Assembly: GCF_013186535.1 (NCBI RefSeq)
Contig: NZ_JABMCZ010000004.1
Span: forward strand, 310,001 to 374,000
Reading direction: 5' to 3'
Length of the DNA: 64,000 bases
DNA from: Nocardia terpenica
Lineage (GTDB): Bacteria; Actinomycetota; Actinomycetes; Mycobacteriales; Mycobacteriaceae
Both the position numbers and the translations under genes were made by a program. Under the pieces are notes generated by a model that was not told the DNA's origin, made no database searches, and was given only the letters and a program-made list of their open reading frames with translations. Below are positions 7,732 through 17,496 of the stretch, piece after piece (within the stretch, counting starts at the first letter, position 1; every line of letters starts with the position of its first letter).

Positions 7732-9248
7732 CAACGGCAGTGGAATCCGGTGTGCCGCAACGCGATATCCGGCAGGAGAGTGCGCCGTACGCGACGGTGG
7801 GCGTCGCGGTGGTGGCCGGGGTGGCGGCGGTCGCGCTGCTGCTCACCATCGGACGCTACGGATTCTTCGGCGACGAGCTGTATTTCATCTCGGCGGGCCG
7901 CCGGCTGACGGTCGGCTATGCCGATCAGGGGCCCGCGGTACCGGCCATCGCCCGGCTGATGGATCTGCTCGCTCCGGGATCGCTGGTGGCGCAACGACTT
8001 CCGGGGGTCCTGCTGACGGTGGTAGCGATCGCGGTCACCGCGCAGATCGCCCGCGAATTCGGTGGTTCGCGCCGGGCGCAGGTGCTGGCCGCGCTGGGTT
8101 ATGCGGTCGCGCCGTTCCTGCTCATCCAGGGCGGGCAGCTGTCGACCAATGTCGTCGATATCGCGCTGTGGGTGGTGATCAGCTGGCTGATCGTGCGCTG
8201 GGTGCGGACCCGCCGCGATGTGCTGCTGCTGTGGGCGGGCGCGGTGACCGCGCTGGATATGCAGGTGAAATGGCTGATCCCGTTCTTCTGGGTCGCGCTC
8301 GCCGTCGGTGTGCTGGCCTTCGGCCCGCGGGAGTTGCTGCGCCGCCCCGCGCTGTGGTGGGGTGCGGCGTTGGTGGTGGTGACCATGGTGCCGAGCCTGA
8401 TCTGGCAGGCCGGGCACGGGTGGCCGCAGCTGGCCATGGGGGCACAGGTGTCCGCCGAGATGGGCGGGGACGGCGGCCGCCTGCTCTTCGTTCCGATGGC
8501 CCTGTACGCGGCCGGGGGCTGGGGCCTGCTGCTGCTCTGCGTGGGCCTGTGGGCGCTGTTGCGTGCGGAAGCCTTGCGGCCCTACCGTTTTCTGGGTGTG
8601 GTGCCGCTGGTGCTGATGGTCGCGTTCGTGGTGACCAACGGTCGTCCCTACTACGTGATGGGCTGCTATCCGGTGGTAATGGCGGCGGGCGCGGTGTGGT
8701 GGGCGCGCGCGGTGATGCCGCGGTGGCGCATGATCGTCGCGGTGGTCACGATCGCCTCGTCGGTGCCGTTCGTGGTGCTGGGCCTGCCGGTGACGCCGGA
8801 GCAGGACCTGAAACCCGCTGCCAGCGAACCGGATTCGGCCGCGATGTTCGTCAACGGCAAATTCGGCTGGTCGGACCTGGCGCAGGGCGCCGCGGCGGCC
8901 TACGCGGCCCTGCCCGAGGCCCGGCGCGCCCACGCCGTGATCGTCACCAACTCCTATTGGCAGGCGGCAGCACTCGACAACGACCGCGACCGATACGGAC
9001 TACCGGCCGTGTACAGCCCCAACCGCGGCTTCGGCTACTTCGGCGCCCCGCCCGACTCGGCCATCACCGTGCTGTGGGTGGGCGGCAGGGAATCCGACCT
9101 GCGCTCCCGCTTCGCCACGGTGACCCCCATCGGCCGCGTGGACGCCCGCCTCGGCTATCCGGGCGTGACCCGCGACGTGACCATCTGGCGCTGCGACGAC
9201 CCGCGTCGGCCGTGGTCGCAGGCGTGGGCGGGGATGCGGCGGTTGTAG
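7728..9248 (+). CDS. ArnT/PMT-type membrane glycosyltransferase (GT39-like)
   Basis: A 506-residue polytopic membrane protein of the dolichyl-phosphate-mannose/ArnT glycosyltransferase superfamily. These enzymes transfer a sugar from a polyprenyl-phosphate donor on the outer face of the membrane. After a first membrane helix (VGVAVVAGVAAVALLLTI) comes GRYGFFGDELYFISAGRRL, which holds the acidic GDE motif in the first extracytoplasmic loop. GYADQGPAVPAIARL then follows, typical of the PMT_2 group. About ten more hydrophobic segments are visible, and the last 120 residues form a soluble domain. The sugar acceptor is unknown. The start overlaps the TetR stop. Confidence 0.85.
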   Translation: MTTAVESGVPQRDIRQESAPYATVGVAVVAGVAAVALLLTIGRYGFFGDELYFISAGRRLTVGYADQGPAVPAIARLMDLLAPGSLVAQRLPGVLLTVVAIAVTAQIAREFGGSRRAQVLAALGYAVAPFLLIQGGQLSTNVVDIALWVVISWLIVRWVRTRRDVLLLWAGAVTALDMQVKWLIPFFWVALAVGVLAFGPRELLRRPALWWGAALVVVTMVPSLIWQAGHGWPQLAMGAQVSAEMGGDGGRLLFVPMALYAAGGWGLLLLCVGLWALLRAEALRPYRFLGVVPLVLMVAFVVTNGRPYYVMGCYPVVMAAGAVWWARAVMPRWRMIVAVVTIASSVPFVVLGLPVTPEQDLKPAASEPDSAAMFVNGKFGWSDLAQGAAAAYAALPEARRAHAVIVTNSYWQAAALDNDRDRYGLPAVYSPNRGFGYFGAPPDSAITVLWVGGRESDLRSRFATVTPIGRVDARLGYPGVTRDVTIWRCDDPRRPWSQAWAGMRRL

Positions 9249-9258
9249 ATTCCCGACT

Positions 9259-9309
9259 CCTTGTTCCCGGCCAAAAGCACGCCGGGAACAAGGGAGGAAG
9301 CCGCCGGGA
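9259..9309. repeat. Conserved-loop hairpin (copy B) with truncated arm copy
   Basis: A perfect 13-bp hairpin lies between the converging glycosyltransferase and cyclophilin genes. Its arms are CCTTGTTCCCGGC (9259-9271) and GCCGGGAACAAGG (9281-9293), and its loop CAAAAGCAC is the complement of GTGCTTTTG. GCCGGGA recurs 22 bp further on at 9303, a truncated arm copy on the same relative side as in the other loci. No gene lies in 9249-9350. Confidence 0.85.
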
Positions 9310-9350
9310 TCGAGGGCTTGTGTGCCTTCCGGCCCGGGCGCCGCGCGGCG

Positions 9351-10079
<729 letters not shown>

Positions 10080-10293
10080 CGGAGGGTGCCTCCTTCATCA
10101 GGAATGGGGGAACGATACCGACGGGCATCTTTCCACGTCGTCCTATCCGAAGCGGGCATAGGCCGAGAAATTCACTGCGAGGACGTTTTTCCGGTAATTG
10201 CCTGGCGGTAACCTGACTGTCAGAGGGTCGTCAACTCATCGTCGTTGCGCTGAGAGAATCCCATTTCATCGATTGCCATGCGGTAACTGAAAA

Positions 10294-11715
10294 TCAGAAC
10301 TGCTCGGTTCGGCGGACACGCCGATAAGTCGGAATCGCCGATGCCGCCGCGGCGAGATGAGCCGCGAGATCGGCGATACCGGATTCGGGAACCGCCGCGA
10401 CCGTCACGCGGAGATGATCGGTGCGGGGGTGCTCGGTGACCTCGAACGGCCCGCCCGGCGCGGCCTTGATGCCCGCGGCCGCCAGCGAGATCATCGCGGC
10501 ATTCTCGTCGGCGACCGGCAACCACAGATTGATGCCGTCCGGTCGCGGCAGCGCGATACCGTGCCCGGCCAGCGCCTTGCGCAGCGCATCGGCGCGGGCG
10601 CGATAGGCGCGACGGGCGGCCGCCACGGCCGCGGCCGCCTCGGCGTCGGTGAGCATGTGCGCCAGCACCCGCTGCAGCAGGCGGCTGGTCCAGCCCGGCC
10701 CCAGCATGCGGCGCTCGATCACCGGATCCAGCAGGCGCCCCGGCCCCGCGGCCACCGCCAGCCGCAGATCCGCGCCGTGCGATTTGGAGTACGACCGGAT
10801 GTGCACGGTGCGGTCCGGCCGCCGTGCGCCCAGCGACCGCGGCGGCGCCTGGGCGATGCCCGCGCAGTGATCGTCCTCGACCACGACGGCCGGGCTGTCG
10901 GCCAATACCGCCGCCAGTTCCCGCACGCGCCGCGCCGACAGCGAGGCGCCGGTGGGGTTCTGGGCGCGCGGTTGCAGTAGCACCGCGGTCGGAGCGTAAG
11001 TGGCCAGGGCGGCGGCGAGATCGCCCGGCAGCAGCCCGGATTCGTCCATGCCGACCGGAACCGGCCGCGCGCCCAGCCGGGCGAGCAGATCGAGAAACGG
11101 TGGGAAGCACGGGTTTTCGACAACCACCGCATCGCCGAGCCGGACATGTGCGGTGAGCAGCCGGTCGACGGCGTCCAGCGCGCCGTCCAGGACCGTGAAA
11201 CGCTCTGCGCGCCAAGGCCAGTCGGCACGAACCAGCCGCTCCAGCTCGGGCAGCACCGCCTCGCCGAGGTAGGTCGCCGACAGGCGGTCGATGGCGCCGT
11301 CGCTCGCCAGCACCCGCAGCGCGGCCGTGAGATCGGGCAGCAGTGCGGGATCGGGCACCCCGCGTGAGAGGTCGATCCGGAAGGCGTTGTCCGAGCGCGG
11401 ATGCAGCCGCTGATAGCGCCCGGCCGGGGTACCCGCCGACCCGGCGGGCGGGGTGCCGACGAAGGTGCCCGCCCGGCCGCGCGCCACGATCGCGCCCGCC
11501 GCGGCCAGCGCCCGCCACGCCTGATTCACCGTGGCGGGGGAGACCTTCAGCTCGCGCGCCATGTCCCGCACGGTCGGCAGCCGGGTGCCCGGCGGCAGCG
11601 CGCCGGAGCGGATGCTCCGGCTCACCGCGGCCGCGATGCCCGCGGGGGTGCGGTCGTCGAGGTCGGCGGTGAGCACCGCGAGGGCTACGGTGTGCGGATC
11701 GAGTTCGGTGGTCAC
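10294..11715 (-). CDS. MocR/GabR-type PLP-dependent transcriptional regulator
   Basis: A 473-residue fusion of a GntR winged helix (residues 1-85, with LPTVRDMARELKVSPATVNQAWRAL) and a fold-type I aminotransferase domain. The PLP-binding lysine lies in RSYSKSHGADLRLAV, and the aspartate and tyrosine contacts are in the expected region. MocR proteins sense PLP with an amine or amino acid and control catabolic or PLP-related genes. It is transcribed away from the pyrimidine-catabolism-like operon and shares a 122-bp promoter region with it. It probably activates that operon, perhaps in response to beta-alanine or a related beta-amino acid, by analogy with GabR and GABA. The start is GTG. Confidence 0.9.
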   Translation of the reverse strand: MTTELDPHTVALAVLTADLDDRTPAGIAAAVSRSIRSGALPPGTRLPTVRDMARELKVSPATVNQAWRALAAAGAIVARGRAGTFVGTPPAGSAGTPAGRYQRLHPRSDNAFRIDLSRGVPDPALLPDLTAALRVLASDGAIDRLSATYLGEAVLPELERLVRADWPWRAERFTVLDGALDAVDRLLTAHVRLGDAVVVENPCFPPFLDLLARLGARPVPVGMDESGLLPGDLAAALATYAPTAVLLQPRAQNPTGASLSARRVRELAAVLADSPAVVVEDDHCAGIAQAPPRSLGARRPDRTVHIRSYSKSHGADLRLAVAAGPGRLLDPVIERRMLGPGWTSRLLQRVLAHMLTDAEAAAAVAAARRAYRARADALRKALAGHGIALPRPDGINLWLPVADENAAMISLAAAGIKAAPGGPFEVTEHPRTDHLRVTVAAVPESGIADLAAHLAAAASAIPTYRRVRRTEQF

Positions 11716-11791
11716 GGCGTCATTCTGGGCGGGTGCGGGGGCTCCGACCAGCGCCGGGGCCGGAATTTACGAATCCGAAAATGTTTCCTCA

Positions 11792-11808
11792 CCGTTGTAA
11801 CACAACGG
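11792..11808. promoter_or_regulatory. Palindrome in the MocR/operon divergent promoter
   Basis: CCGTTGT and ACAACGG form a perfect 7-bp inverted repeat around AAC. It lies 30-46 bp upstream of the beta-ureidopropionase gene and 77 bp from the MocR start. It is the best operator candidate in this gap. Confidence 0.5.
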
Positions 11809-11837
11809 AACTGGTTCAGGGTGCACAATAACAAAGC

Positions 11838-12677
11838 ATGGCGAACGTTCGAGCCGCCCTAGTCCAGACGAACTGGACCGGCGACAAAGAGTCCATGATC
11901 AAGGCCCACGAGGACTACGCGCGGCAGGCCGCCGCGCAGGGTGCGCGGGTGATCTGTTTCCAGGAGTTGTTCTACGGGCCGTACTTCTGTCAGCTGCAGG
12001 ACGCGAAGTTCTACGACTACGCCGAGTCGGTGCCCGGTCCCACCACCGAGCGCTTCGCGGCGCTGGCCAGGGAACTCGGCATGGTGATCGTGCTGCCGGT
12101 GTACGAGCAGGAGCAGCCCGGCCTGCTCTACAACACCGCCGCGGTGATCGACGCCGACGGCAGCTACCTCGGCAAGTACCGCAAGCATCACATCCCGCAC
12201 GTGAGCGGGTTCTGGGAGAAGTTCTACTTCCGGCCCGGCAATCTCGGCTGGCCGGTGTTCGACACCGCGGTCGGCCGGATCGGCGTCTACATCTGCTACG
12301 ACCGGCACTTCCCCGAGGGCTGGCGGGCGCTGGGCCTGGCGGGAGCGGAGATCGTGTTCAACCCGTCGGCCACCTCGCGCGGCCTGTCGGGGTATCTGTG
12401 GAAGCTCGAGCAGCCGGCGTCCGCGGTGGCCAACGAGTACTACATCGGCGCCATCAACCGGGTCGGCGTGGAGAGCGACTACGGCGACGACGACTTCTAC
12501 GGCACCAGCTATTTCGTCGATCCGGAGGGCAAATTCGTCGGCGACGTGGCCTCCGACACCGCCCCGGAACTGGTCGTCCGCGACCTCGACATGGACCTGA
12601 TCAAGGTGGTGCGCGACCGCTGGGCCTTCTACCGCGACCGGCGCCCCGACGCCTACGGACCGCTGGTGCAGCCCTGA
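11838..12677 (+). CDS. Beta-ureidopropionase / N-carbamoyl amidohydrolase
   Basis: A 279-residue carbon-nitrogen hydrolase that should split N-carbamoyl-beta-alanine (or N-carbamoyl amino acids) to the amino acid, CO2 and ammonia. The nitrilase triad is present: E43 in CFQELFYG, K116 in GKYRKHHIP and C153 in YICYDRHFPE. The motifs QTNWTGDKE and FYFRPGN match beta-ureidopropionases more than D-carbamoylases. The dihydropyrimidinase start overlaps its stop by one base, so both are translated together. It is the third step of reductive pyrimidine breakdown. No obvious ribosome site precedes the ATG, so a very short leader is possible. Confidence 0.9.
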   Translation: MANVRAALVQTNWTGDKESMIKAHEDYARQAAAQGARVICFQELFYGPYFCQLQDAKFYDYAESVPGPTTERFAALARELGMVIVLPVYEQEQPGLLYNTAAVIDADGSYLGKYRKHHIPHVSGFWEKFYFRPGNLGWPVFDTAVGRIGVYICYDRHFPEGWRALGLAGAEIVFNPSATSRGLSGYLWKLEQPASAVANEYYIGAINRVGVESDYGDDDFYGTSYFVDPEGKFVGDVASDTAPELVVRDLDMDLIKVVRDRWAFYRDRRPDAYGPLVQP

Positions 12678-14098
12678 TGGCCCGCACCCTCATCCGTGGC
12701 GGAACGGTGGTGTCCGCCACGGGATCTCAGCTTCTCGACGTGTTGATCGACGGCGAGACCATCGCCGCCGTCGTGCAGCCCGGCAGCACCGCCCTGGGCG
12801 TCGATCTCGCCGCGGCCGCCGATGTGGTCATCGACGCCACCGGCAAGTATGTGATTCCCGGTGGCGTGGACGGGCATACCCACATGCAGATGCCCTTCGG
12901 CGGCACCGAGGCGTCGGACACCTTCGAAACCGGCACGCGCGCAGCGGCATTCGGCGGCACGACCACCATCGTCGACTTCGTGGTGCAGACGCCGGGCGTG
13001 CGGTTGCAGGACGCGCTGGCGAGCTGGCACGACAAGGCGTCGGGCCGGTGCGCGATCGACTACGGTTTCCATCAGATCATCGGCGAGGTCACCGACGAAT
13101 CCCTGAAGGGCATGGCCGAACTGGTGTCCGAGGGCGTGACCAGCTTCAAGCTGTTCATGGCCTATCCGGGCGTGTTCTACTCCGACGACGGCAAGATCCT
13201 GCGCGCCATGCAGACCGGCGCCGAACTCGGCGCGCTGCTGATGATGCACGCGGAGAACGGCATTGCCATCGACGTGCTCGTCGCGCAGGCGCTGCGGCGC
13301 GGCGAGACCGCGCCGTACTACCACGGCGTCACGCGGCCCTGGCAGCTGGAGGAGGAGGCCACCCACCGGGCGATCATGCTCGCCCAGGTCACCGGCGCCC
13401 CGCTCTACATCGTGCACGTATCGGCCAAGCAGGCGCTGGAGCAGATCGCGCAGGCACGGGGCAACGGGCACAACGTGTTCGGCGAGACCTGCCCGCAGTA
13501 TCTGTACCTGTCGCTCGAAGAGCAGTTGGGCGCACCGGGTTTCGAGGGCGCGAAGTGGGTGTGCTCCACGCCGCTGCGCGCCCGCGCCGAGGGGCATCAG
13601 GACGAGCTGTGGCGCTACCTGCGCACCGGCGACGTGACCACCGTGGCCACCGATCACTGCCCGTTCTGCATGAAGGACCAGAAGGAGCGGGGCATCGGCG
13701 ATTTCAGCAAGATTCCCAACGGAATCGGCGGCGTCGAGCATCGGATGGACCTGATGTTCCAGGGCGTGCGCGACGGTCGTCTCGCGCTGGAACGCTGGGT
13801 GGACGTCTGCTGCACCACGCCCGCGCGGATGTTCGGCATGTATCCGCGCAAGGGCGTGATCAGCCCGGGCGCCGACGCCGACATCGTGGTGTACGACCCC
13901 AACGGGCACACCAGCATCGGGGTCGGCAAGACCCATCACATGAACATGGACTATTCGGCGTACGAGGGTTTCGAGATCGACGGGCACGTCGATACGGTGC
14001 TGTCGCGCGGCCGGGTGGTCGTCGACGACGACCGGTATGTCGGCAGCGCCGGACACGGACGATTCGTCCGGCGCGCGTTGTCGCAGAACCTCATCTGA
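12677..14098 (+). CDS. Dihydropyrimidinase / D-hydantoinase
   Basis: A 473-residue cyclic amidohydrolase that opens dihydrouracil or dihydrothymine (and hydantoins) to the N-carbamoyl acid. Metal ligands are visible in order: the HTH of VDGHTHMQMP, the carboxylated lysine region SFKLFMAYPG, then LMMHAEN, YIVHVSA and VATDHCPF with the catalytic aspartate. Length and motifs fit the tetrameric hydantoinase/dihydropyrimidinase family of the amidohydrolase superfamily. It acts in the cytosol just before the neighbouring ureidopropionase. I cannot tell from sequence whether uracil, thymine or hydantoins are the natural substrates. The operon context favours pyrimidines. Confidence 0.94.
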   Translation: MARTLIRGGTVVSATGSQLLDVLIDGETIAAVVQPGSTALGVDLAAAADVVIDATGKYVIPGGVDGHTHMQMPFGGTEASDTFETGTRAAAFGGTTTIVDFVVQTPGVRLQDALASWHDKASGRCAIDYGFHQIIGEVTDESLKGMAELVSEGVTSFKLFMAYPGVFYSDDGKILRAMQTGAELGALLMMHAENGIAIDVLVAQALRRGETAPYYHGVTRPWQLEEEATHRAIMLAQVTGAPLYIVHVSAKQALEQIAQARGNGHNVFGETCPQYLYLSLEEQLGAPGFEGAKWVCSTPLRARAEGHQDELWRYLRTGDVTTVATDHCPFCMKDQKERGIGDFSKIPNGIGGVEHRMDLMFQGVRDGRLALERWVDVCCTTPARMFGMYPRKGVISPGADADIVVYDPNGHTSIGVGKTHHMNMDYSAYEGFEIDGHVDTVLSRGRVVVDDDRYVGSAGHGRFVRRALSQNLI

Positions 14099-14120
14099 GC
14101 ATCGGAACGGAGTGGGCCAC

Positions 14121-15167
14121 ATGGACATCGGTGTGGTGCTGCAATGCACCCCGCCCGCCTCGCGCGTGGTGGAATTGGCGAGATTGGCCGAGACGTACGG
14201 ATTCTCGCATGTCTGGACGTTCGACTCGCACCTGCTGTGGCAGGAGCCGTACGTCATCTACAGCCAGATCCTCGCCGCGACAAGGAAGGTCGTGGTGGGG
14301 CCGATGGTCACCAACCCCGCGACCCGGGACTGGACGGTGACCGCGTCGACCTTCGCGACGCTCAACGAGATGTTCGGCAATCGCACGGTGTGCGGGATCG
14401 GCCGGGGCGATTCGGCGCTGCGGACCCTCGGGTCGCGGCCGTCGGATCTGGCCGCGCTGCGCGAATCCGTCGGTGTGATCCGGGAATTGGGCAATGGCCG
14501 GTCCGCGCGCATCGGCGACCGGGTGATCCGGTTCCCGTGGGCGCACGCGTCCCGGCTGCCGGTGTGGGTGGCCGGGTACGGGCCCAAGGCGCTGGATCTG
14601 ACCGGCGAGGTCGCCGACGGATTCATTCTGCAACTGGCGGATCCGGATATCGTCGCGTGGACGGTGGCCCGGGTGCGCGCGGCCGCCGAACGCGCCGGTC
14701 GCGATCCGGACGAGGTGACCATCTGCGTGGCCGCCCCGGCCTACATCACCGACGGGTCGGCGGCCGCCCTGAAACACGCTCGCGAGCAGTGCCGCTGGTT
14801 CGGCGGCATGGTCGGCAACCACGTCGCCGACATCGTCGCGAAATACGGTGCGGGCAGCGAGGTTCCGGCCGCGCTGACCGACTACATCGCCGGGCGCACC
14901 GGCTACGACTACAACCAGCACGGCCGCGCGGGCAATACGCACGCCGACTTCGTGCCCGACGCGATCGTGGACCGCTTCTGCCTGCTCGGCACCCCCGGGG
15001 AGCAGGTGGCGCGGCTGCGGGAACTGCGGGGGCTCGGCGTCGATCAGTTCGCGGTCTACCTGCAGCACGACGCGAAGACCGCCACGCTCGACGCCTACGG
15101 CGAGTCGGTCATCCCGCACCTGGCGGGGCCCGTCACGGCCACCGCGAGCGCCGAAGGACAACGATGA
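14121..15167 (+). CDS. F420-type LLM-class oxidoreductase of the pyrimidine operon
   Basis: A 348-residue luciferase-like TIM-barrel oxidoreductase (LLM class), similar to the F420-dependent TIGR03842 group, which I recall clusters with hydantoinases. Visible signatures are SHVWTFDSHLLWQEPYV near residues 31-47, VVVGPMVTNPATRD, and PVWVAGYGPKALDLTGEVADGF with the glycine-rich cofactor loop. By family it should use F420 or flavin for hydride transfer. No dihydropyrimidine dehydrogenase is encoded here, so this enzyme could perform or replace the pyrimidine reduction step; that is inference. It starts 22 bp after the hydantoinase, and its stop overlaps the aminotransferase start. Confidence 0.85.
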   Translation: MDIGVVLQCTPPASRVVELARLAETYGFSHVWTFDSHLLWQEPYVIYSQILAATRKVVVGPMVTNPATRDWTVTASTFATLNEMFGNRTVCGIGRGDSALRTLGSRPSDLAALRESVGVIRELGNGRSARIGDRVIRFPWAHASRLPVWVAGYGPKALDLTGEVADGFILQLADPDIVAWTVARVRAAAERAGRDPDEVTICVAAPAYITDGSAAALKHAREQCRWFGGMVGNHVADIVAKYGAGSEVPAALTDYIAGRTGYDYNQHGRAGNTHADFVPDAIVDRFCLLGTPGEQVARLRELRGLGVDQFAVYLQHDAKTATLDAYGESVIPHLAGPVTATASAEGQR

Positions 15168-16477
15168 TGGACCATGTCTTCTATCCGTGGAGCGCGCAGG
15201 CGGCGGTGAATCCGGTCCCGATCACGGGCGCGTCCGGCTCGTGGTTCTGGGACGCCACCGGCAAACGCTACCTGGACTTCTCGTCCCAGCTGGTCAACGT
15301 GAACATCGGTCACCAGCATCCGGATGTGGTGGCCGCCATTGTGGCCCAGGCGAATACGCTCACCACCATCTCCCCGACCGTCGGCAACGAGGTGCGCAGC
15401 GAGCTGGCCCGCCTGATCGTGGAGCGCGCCCCGGGCGCGCTGAACCGGGTGCTGTTCACCACCGGCGGCGCGGAGGCCGTCGAACACGCGGTACGCCTGG
15501 CGCGCAGCTACACCGGGCGCACCAAGATGCTGTCGGCCTACCGCTCGTATCACGGCGGCACCGGCACCGCCATCGGCCTCACCGGTGAGCCGCGGCGCTG
15601 GGGCGCCGAGCCCACCAATGTGGACGTGATCCGGTTCTTCGGGCCGTATCCGTACCGATCCGCCTGGGACACGGGCAGTCCCGAGGAGGAGACGGCGGCC
15701 GCGCTGCGGCACCTGCGGCAGGTGATCGAACTCGAAGGGCCGCAACACATTGCGGGCCTGATCCTGGAAACGGTGGTGGGCACCAACGGTGTTCTGGTGC
15801 CGCCGCCCGGTTATCTGGCCGGGGTGCGGGCGCTGTGCGACGAGTTCGGCATCGTCTACATCGCCGACGAGGTGATGGCCGGATTCGGCCGGGTCGGCGA
15901 GTGGTTCGCCGTGCAGGCGTTCGACGTGGCGCCGGACCTGATCACCTTCGCCAAGGGCGTGAACTCCGGATACGTGCCGCTCGGCGGCGTTCTCATCGCC
16001 GAGCCGATCGCCGCCCGCTACGACCACACCGTGTACCCGGGCGGGCTCACCTACGCCGGGCACCCGCTGGCCTGCGCGGCCGGGGTGGCCTCCATCCAGG
16101 CGTTCGAACGGGAGGGCATTCTCGAGCACGTCCGCACCGCGGGCGCCGATGTGCTGGGAAAGGGCCTGCACGACTTGGCAACCCGGCATCCGTCGGTCGG
16201 CGAGGCGCGCGGTCTCGGCTTCTTCTGGGCGCTGGAACTGGTCCGCGACCGCGCCACCCGGGAGCCGCTGGTGCCGTTCGCGGCCGCCGGACCCGCGGCC
16301 GAACCGATGGCGGCGGTGGTCGCGGCGGCCAAGGACCGTGGCCTGTGGCCGTTCCCGGCGGGCAACCGGCTCCAGCTCGCCCCGCCGCTGACGACCTCGG
16401 CCGACGAACTGCGCCAGGGCCTGGAGATCCTGGAGGAGGTGCTCACCGTCGCCGACGCCTACGTCGCTTCGAGCTGA
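15164..16477 (+). CDS. Class III aminotransferase (beta-alanine type likely)
   Basis: A 437-residue PLP-dependent class III (omega) aminotransferase. Recognisable are the N-terminal SGSWFWDATGKRYLDFSSQLVNVNIGHQHP, the cofactor region TTGGAEAVEHAVRLARSYTGR, the aspartate of IVYIADEVMAGFGRVG, and the lysine of DLITFAKGVNSGYVPLGGV that carries PLP. Members of this family convert beta-alanine, beta-aminoisobutyrate or GABA with pyruvate or 2-oxoglutarate. Placed after a ureidopropionase, it most likely takes beta-alanine to malonate semialdehyde. Start and upstream stop overlap as ATGA, so the four genes 11838-16477 form one tightly coupled operon. Confidence 0.93.
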   Translation: MMDHVFYPWSAQAAVNPVPITGASGSWFWDATGKRYLDFSSQLVNVNIGHQHPDVVAAIVAQANTLTTISPTVGNEVRSELARLIVERAPGALNRVLFTTGGAEAVEHAVRLARSYTGRTKMLSAYRSYHGGTGTAIGLTGEPRRWGAEPTNVDVIRFFGPYPYRSAWDTGSPEEETAAALRHLRQVIELEGPQHIAGLILETVVGTNGVLVPPPGYLAGVRALCDEFGIVYIADEVMAGFGRVGEWFAVQAFDVAPDLITFAKGVNSGYVPLGGVLIAEPIAARYDHTVYPGGLTYAGHPLACAAGVASIQAFEREGILEHVRTAGADVLGKGLHDLATRHPSVGEARGLGFFWALELVRDRATREPLVPFAAAGPAAEPMAAVVAAAKDRGLWPFPAGNRLQLAPPLTTSADELRQGLEILEEVLTVADAYVASS

Positions 16478-16507
16478 ACGGTCGCGGACACTGCTAAATT
16501 CGCGGTC

Positions 16508-17188
16508 ATGAAGGTGGAGCTGCGGCACAATCCCTCCTCGACGATCGGGCGTTGCTTCCTCGCCGGCGGCGAGCCCATGCGGGTGGAAAGCGGTGCCATG
16601 GTGGCGCATTCGGCCGGTGTGGCGCTCGCCGCCAAGGCCGAGGGCGGCATCCTGGCCGGGCTGAAACGGTCGGTGCTGGCCGGTGAGTCGTTCTTCGTGT
16701 CGACGTTCACCGCGCCGCCGCAGGGCGGCTGGGTGGACGTCGCACCGGCGCTACCGGGCGACATGCTCGCCCTGCCGATCGTCGCGGAGCGCCCCTTCTT
16801 CATCAGCCGCGGCAGTTGGATCGCCAATTCCCATGGCGTGCAGGTGGAAACGAAGTGGGGCGGGTTCGCCAACCTGTTCGGCGGGGAGGGCGGATTCGGC
16901 CTGCGCGCGCACGGGCAGGGCGAGGTGGTGCTCGGTGTGTTCGGCGCGATCGACGTGTTCGATCTGCAGCCGGGCGAGACGGTGGCCATCGACAGCGGGC
17001 ATGTGGTCGCCTACGACCTGTCGATCAAGTTCGGTATCCGGCGGGCGGTGTCGGGCCGCTCGCTGCAATCGCTGAAATCGGGGGAGGGGCTGGTGTTCGA
17101 TTTCACCGGTCCCGGCCGTGTGCTGCTGCAGACCCGCAACCCCGGGGCATTCGCCGCCTGGGCGGGCGCGGTCACCGCCTCCGGGTAG
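16508..17188 (+). CDS. AIM24 family protein
   Basis: A 226-residue protein of the AIM24/TIGR00266 beta-helix family, named after a yeast mitochondrial protein. The biochemical role in bacteria is unknown. Family features seen are GAMVAHSAGVALAAKAEGGILAGLKR, SFFVSTFTAPPQGGWVDVAPALPGD, and the glycine-rich C-terminus SGEGLVFDFTGPGRVLLQTRNPGAFAAW. No signal peptide or membrane helix is evident. It starts 30 bp after the aminotransferase in the same direction and may be read through from that operon, but it is a common stand-alone gene and a metabolic link is doubtful. Confidence 0.88.
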   Translation: MKVELRHNPSSTIGRCFLAGGEPMRVESGAMVAHSAGVALAAKAEGGILAGLKRSVLAGESFFVSTFTAPPQGGWVDVAPALPGDMLALPIVAERPFFISRGSWIANSHGVQVETKWGGFANLFGGEGGFGLRAHGQGEVVLGVFGAIDVFDLQPGETVAIDSGHVVAYDLSIKFGIRRAVSGRSLQSLKSGEGLVFDFTGPGRVLLQTRNPGAFAAWAGAVTASG

Positions 17189-17381
17189 GCCCTGCGATCG
17201 GATCCCGGGCCGCCCCCGAATAGGGGGGCCGACCGGGCATGCGGGCGCGCGGAGCAGCGGGAATACTTCCGAGGCGAAGGGTAAATACCCGAAAACGCCT
17301 CCACCCCTACTGCGGGTCGGGCATGCTTCGGTCGTAGCCGAAACGGGCGAAATGCGGCGTCCCGAAAGGAGGAACAACCCC

Positions 17382-17480
17382 ATGGGAACCGGACCTGCCG
17401 CAGATTTCCTGGCCGAATTTCTGGCCAAGTTTATCGTGGATTTGGTCCAGGCTTTCATGCCGACCGGAAGTGGCTCGTAG
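17382..17480 (+). CDS. 32-residue amphipathic small protein
   Basis: A short gene with strong translation signals: AAAGGAGGA at 17365-17373, eight bases before the ATG at 17382, and a TAG stop followed 16 bases later by a terminator hairpin. The peptide is MGTGPAADF, then a helix-forming stretch LAEFLAKFIVDLVQAFM, then PTGSGS. Hydrophobic residues recur every three to four positions, giving an amphipathic helix with one E, one K and two D. The size and pattern recall membrane-active peptides, such as small toxins or phenol-soluble-modulin-like peptides, but I recognise no family. The 190 bases before it hold no other gene. Confidence 0.6.
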   Translation: MGTGPAADFLAEFLAKFIVDLVQAFMPTGSGS

Positions 17481-17496
17481 CCGGTCGACCGCACGA

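Noticed and set aside
11838..11856. GCGAACGTTCGA near the ureidopropionase start, resembling a LexA box
   Set aside because: The arms lack the 4-bp spacer of the actinobacterial SOS box and the site lies inside the coding start.
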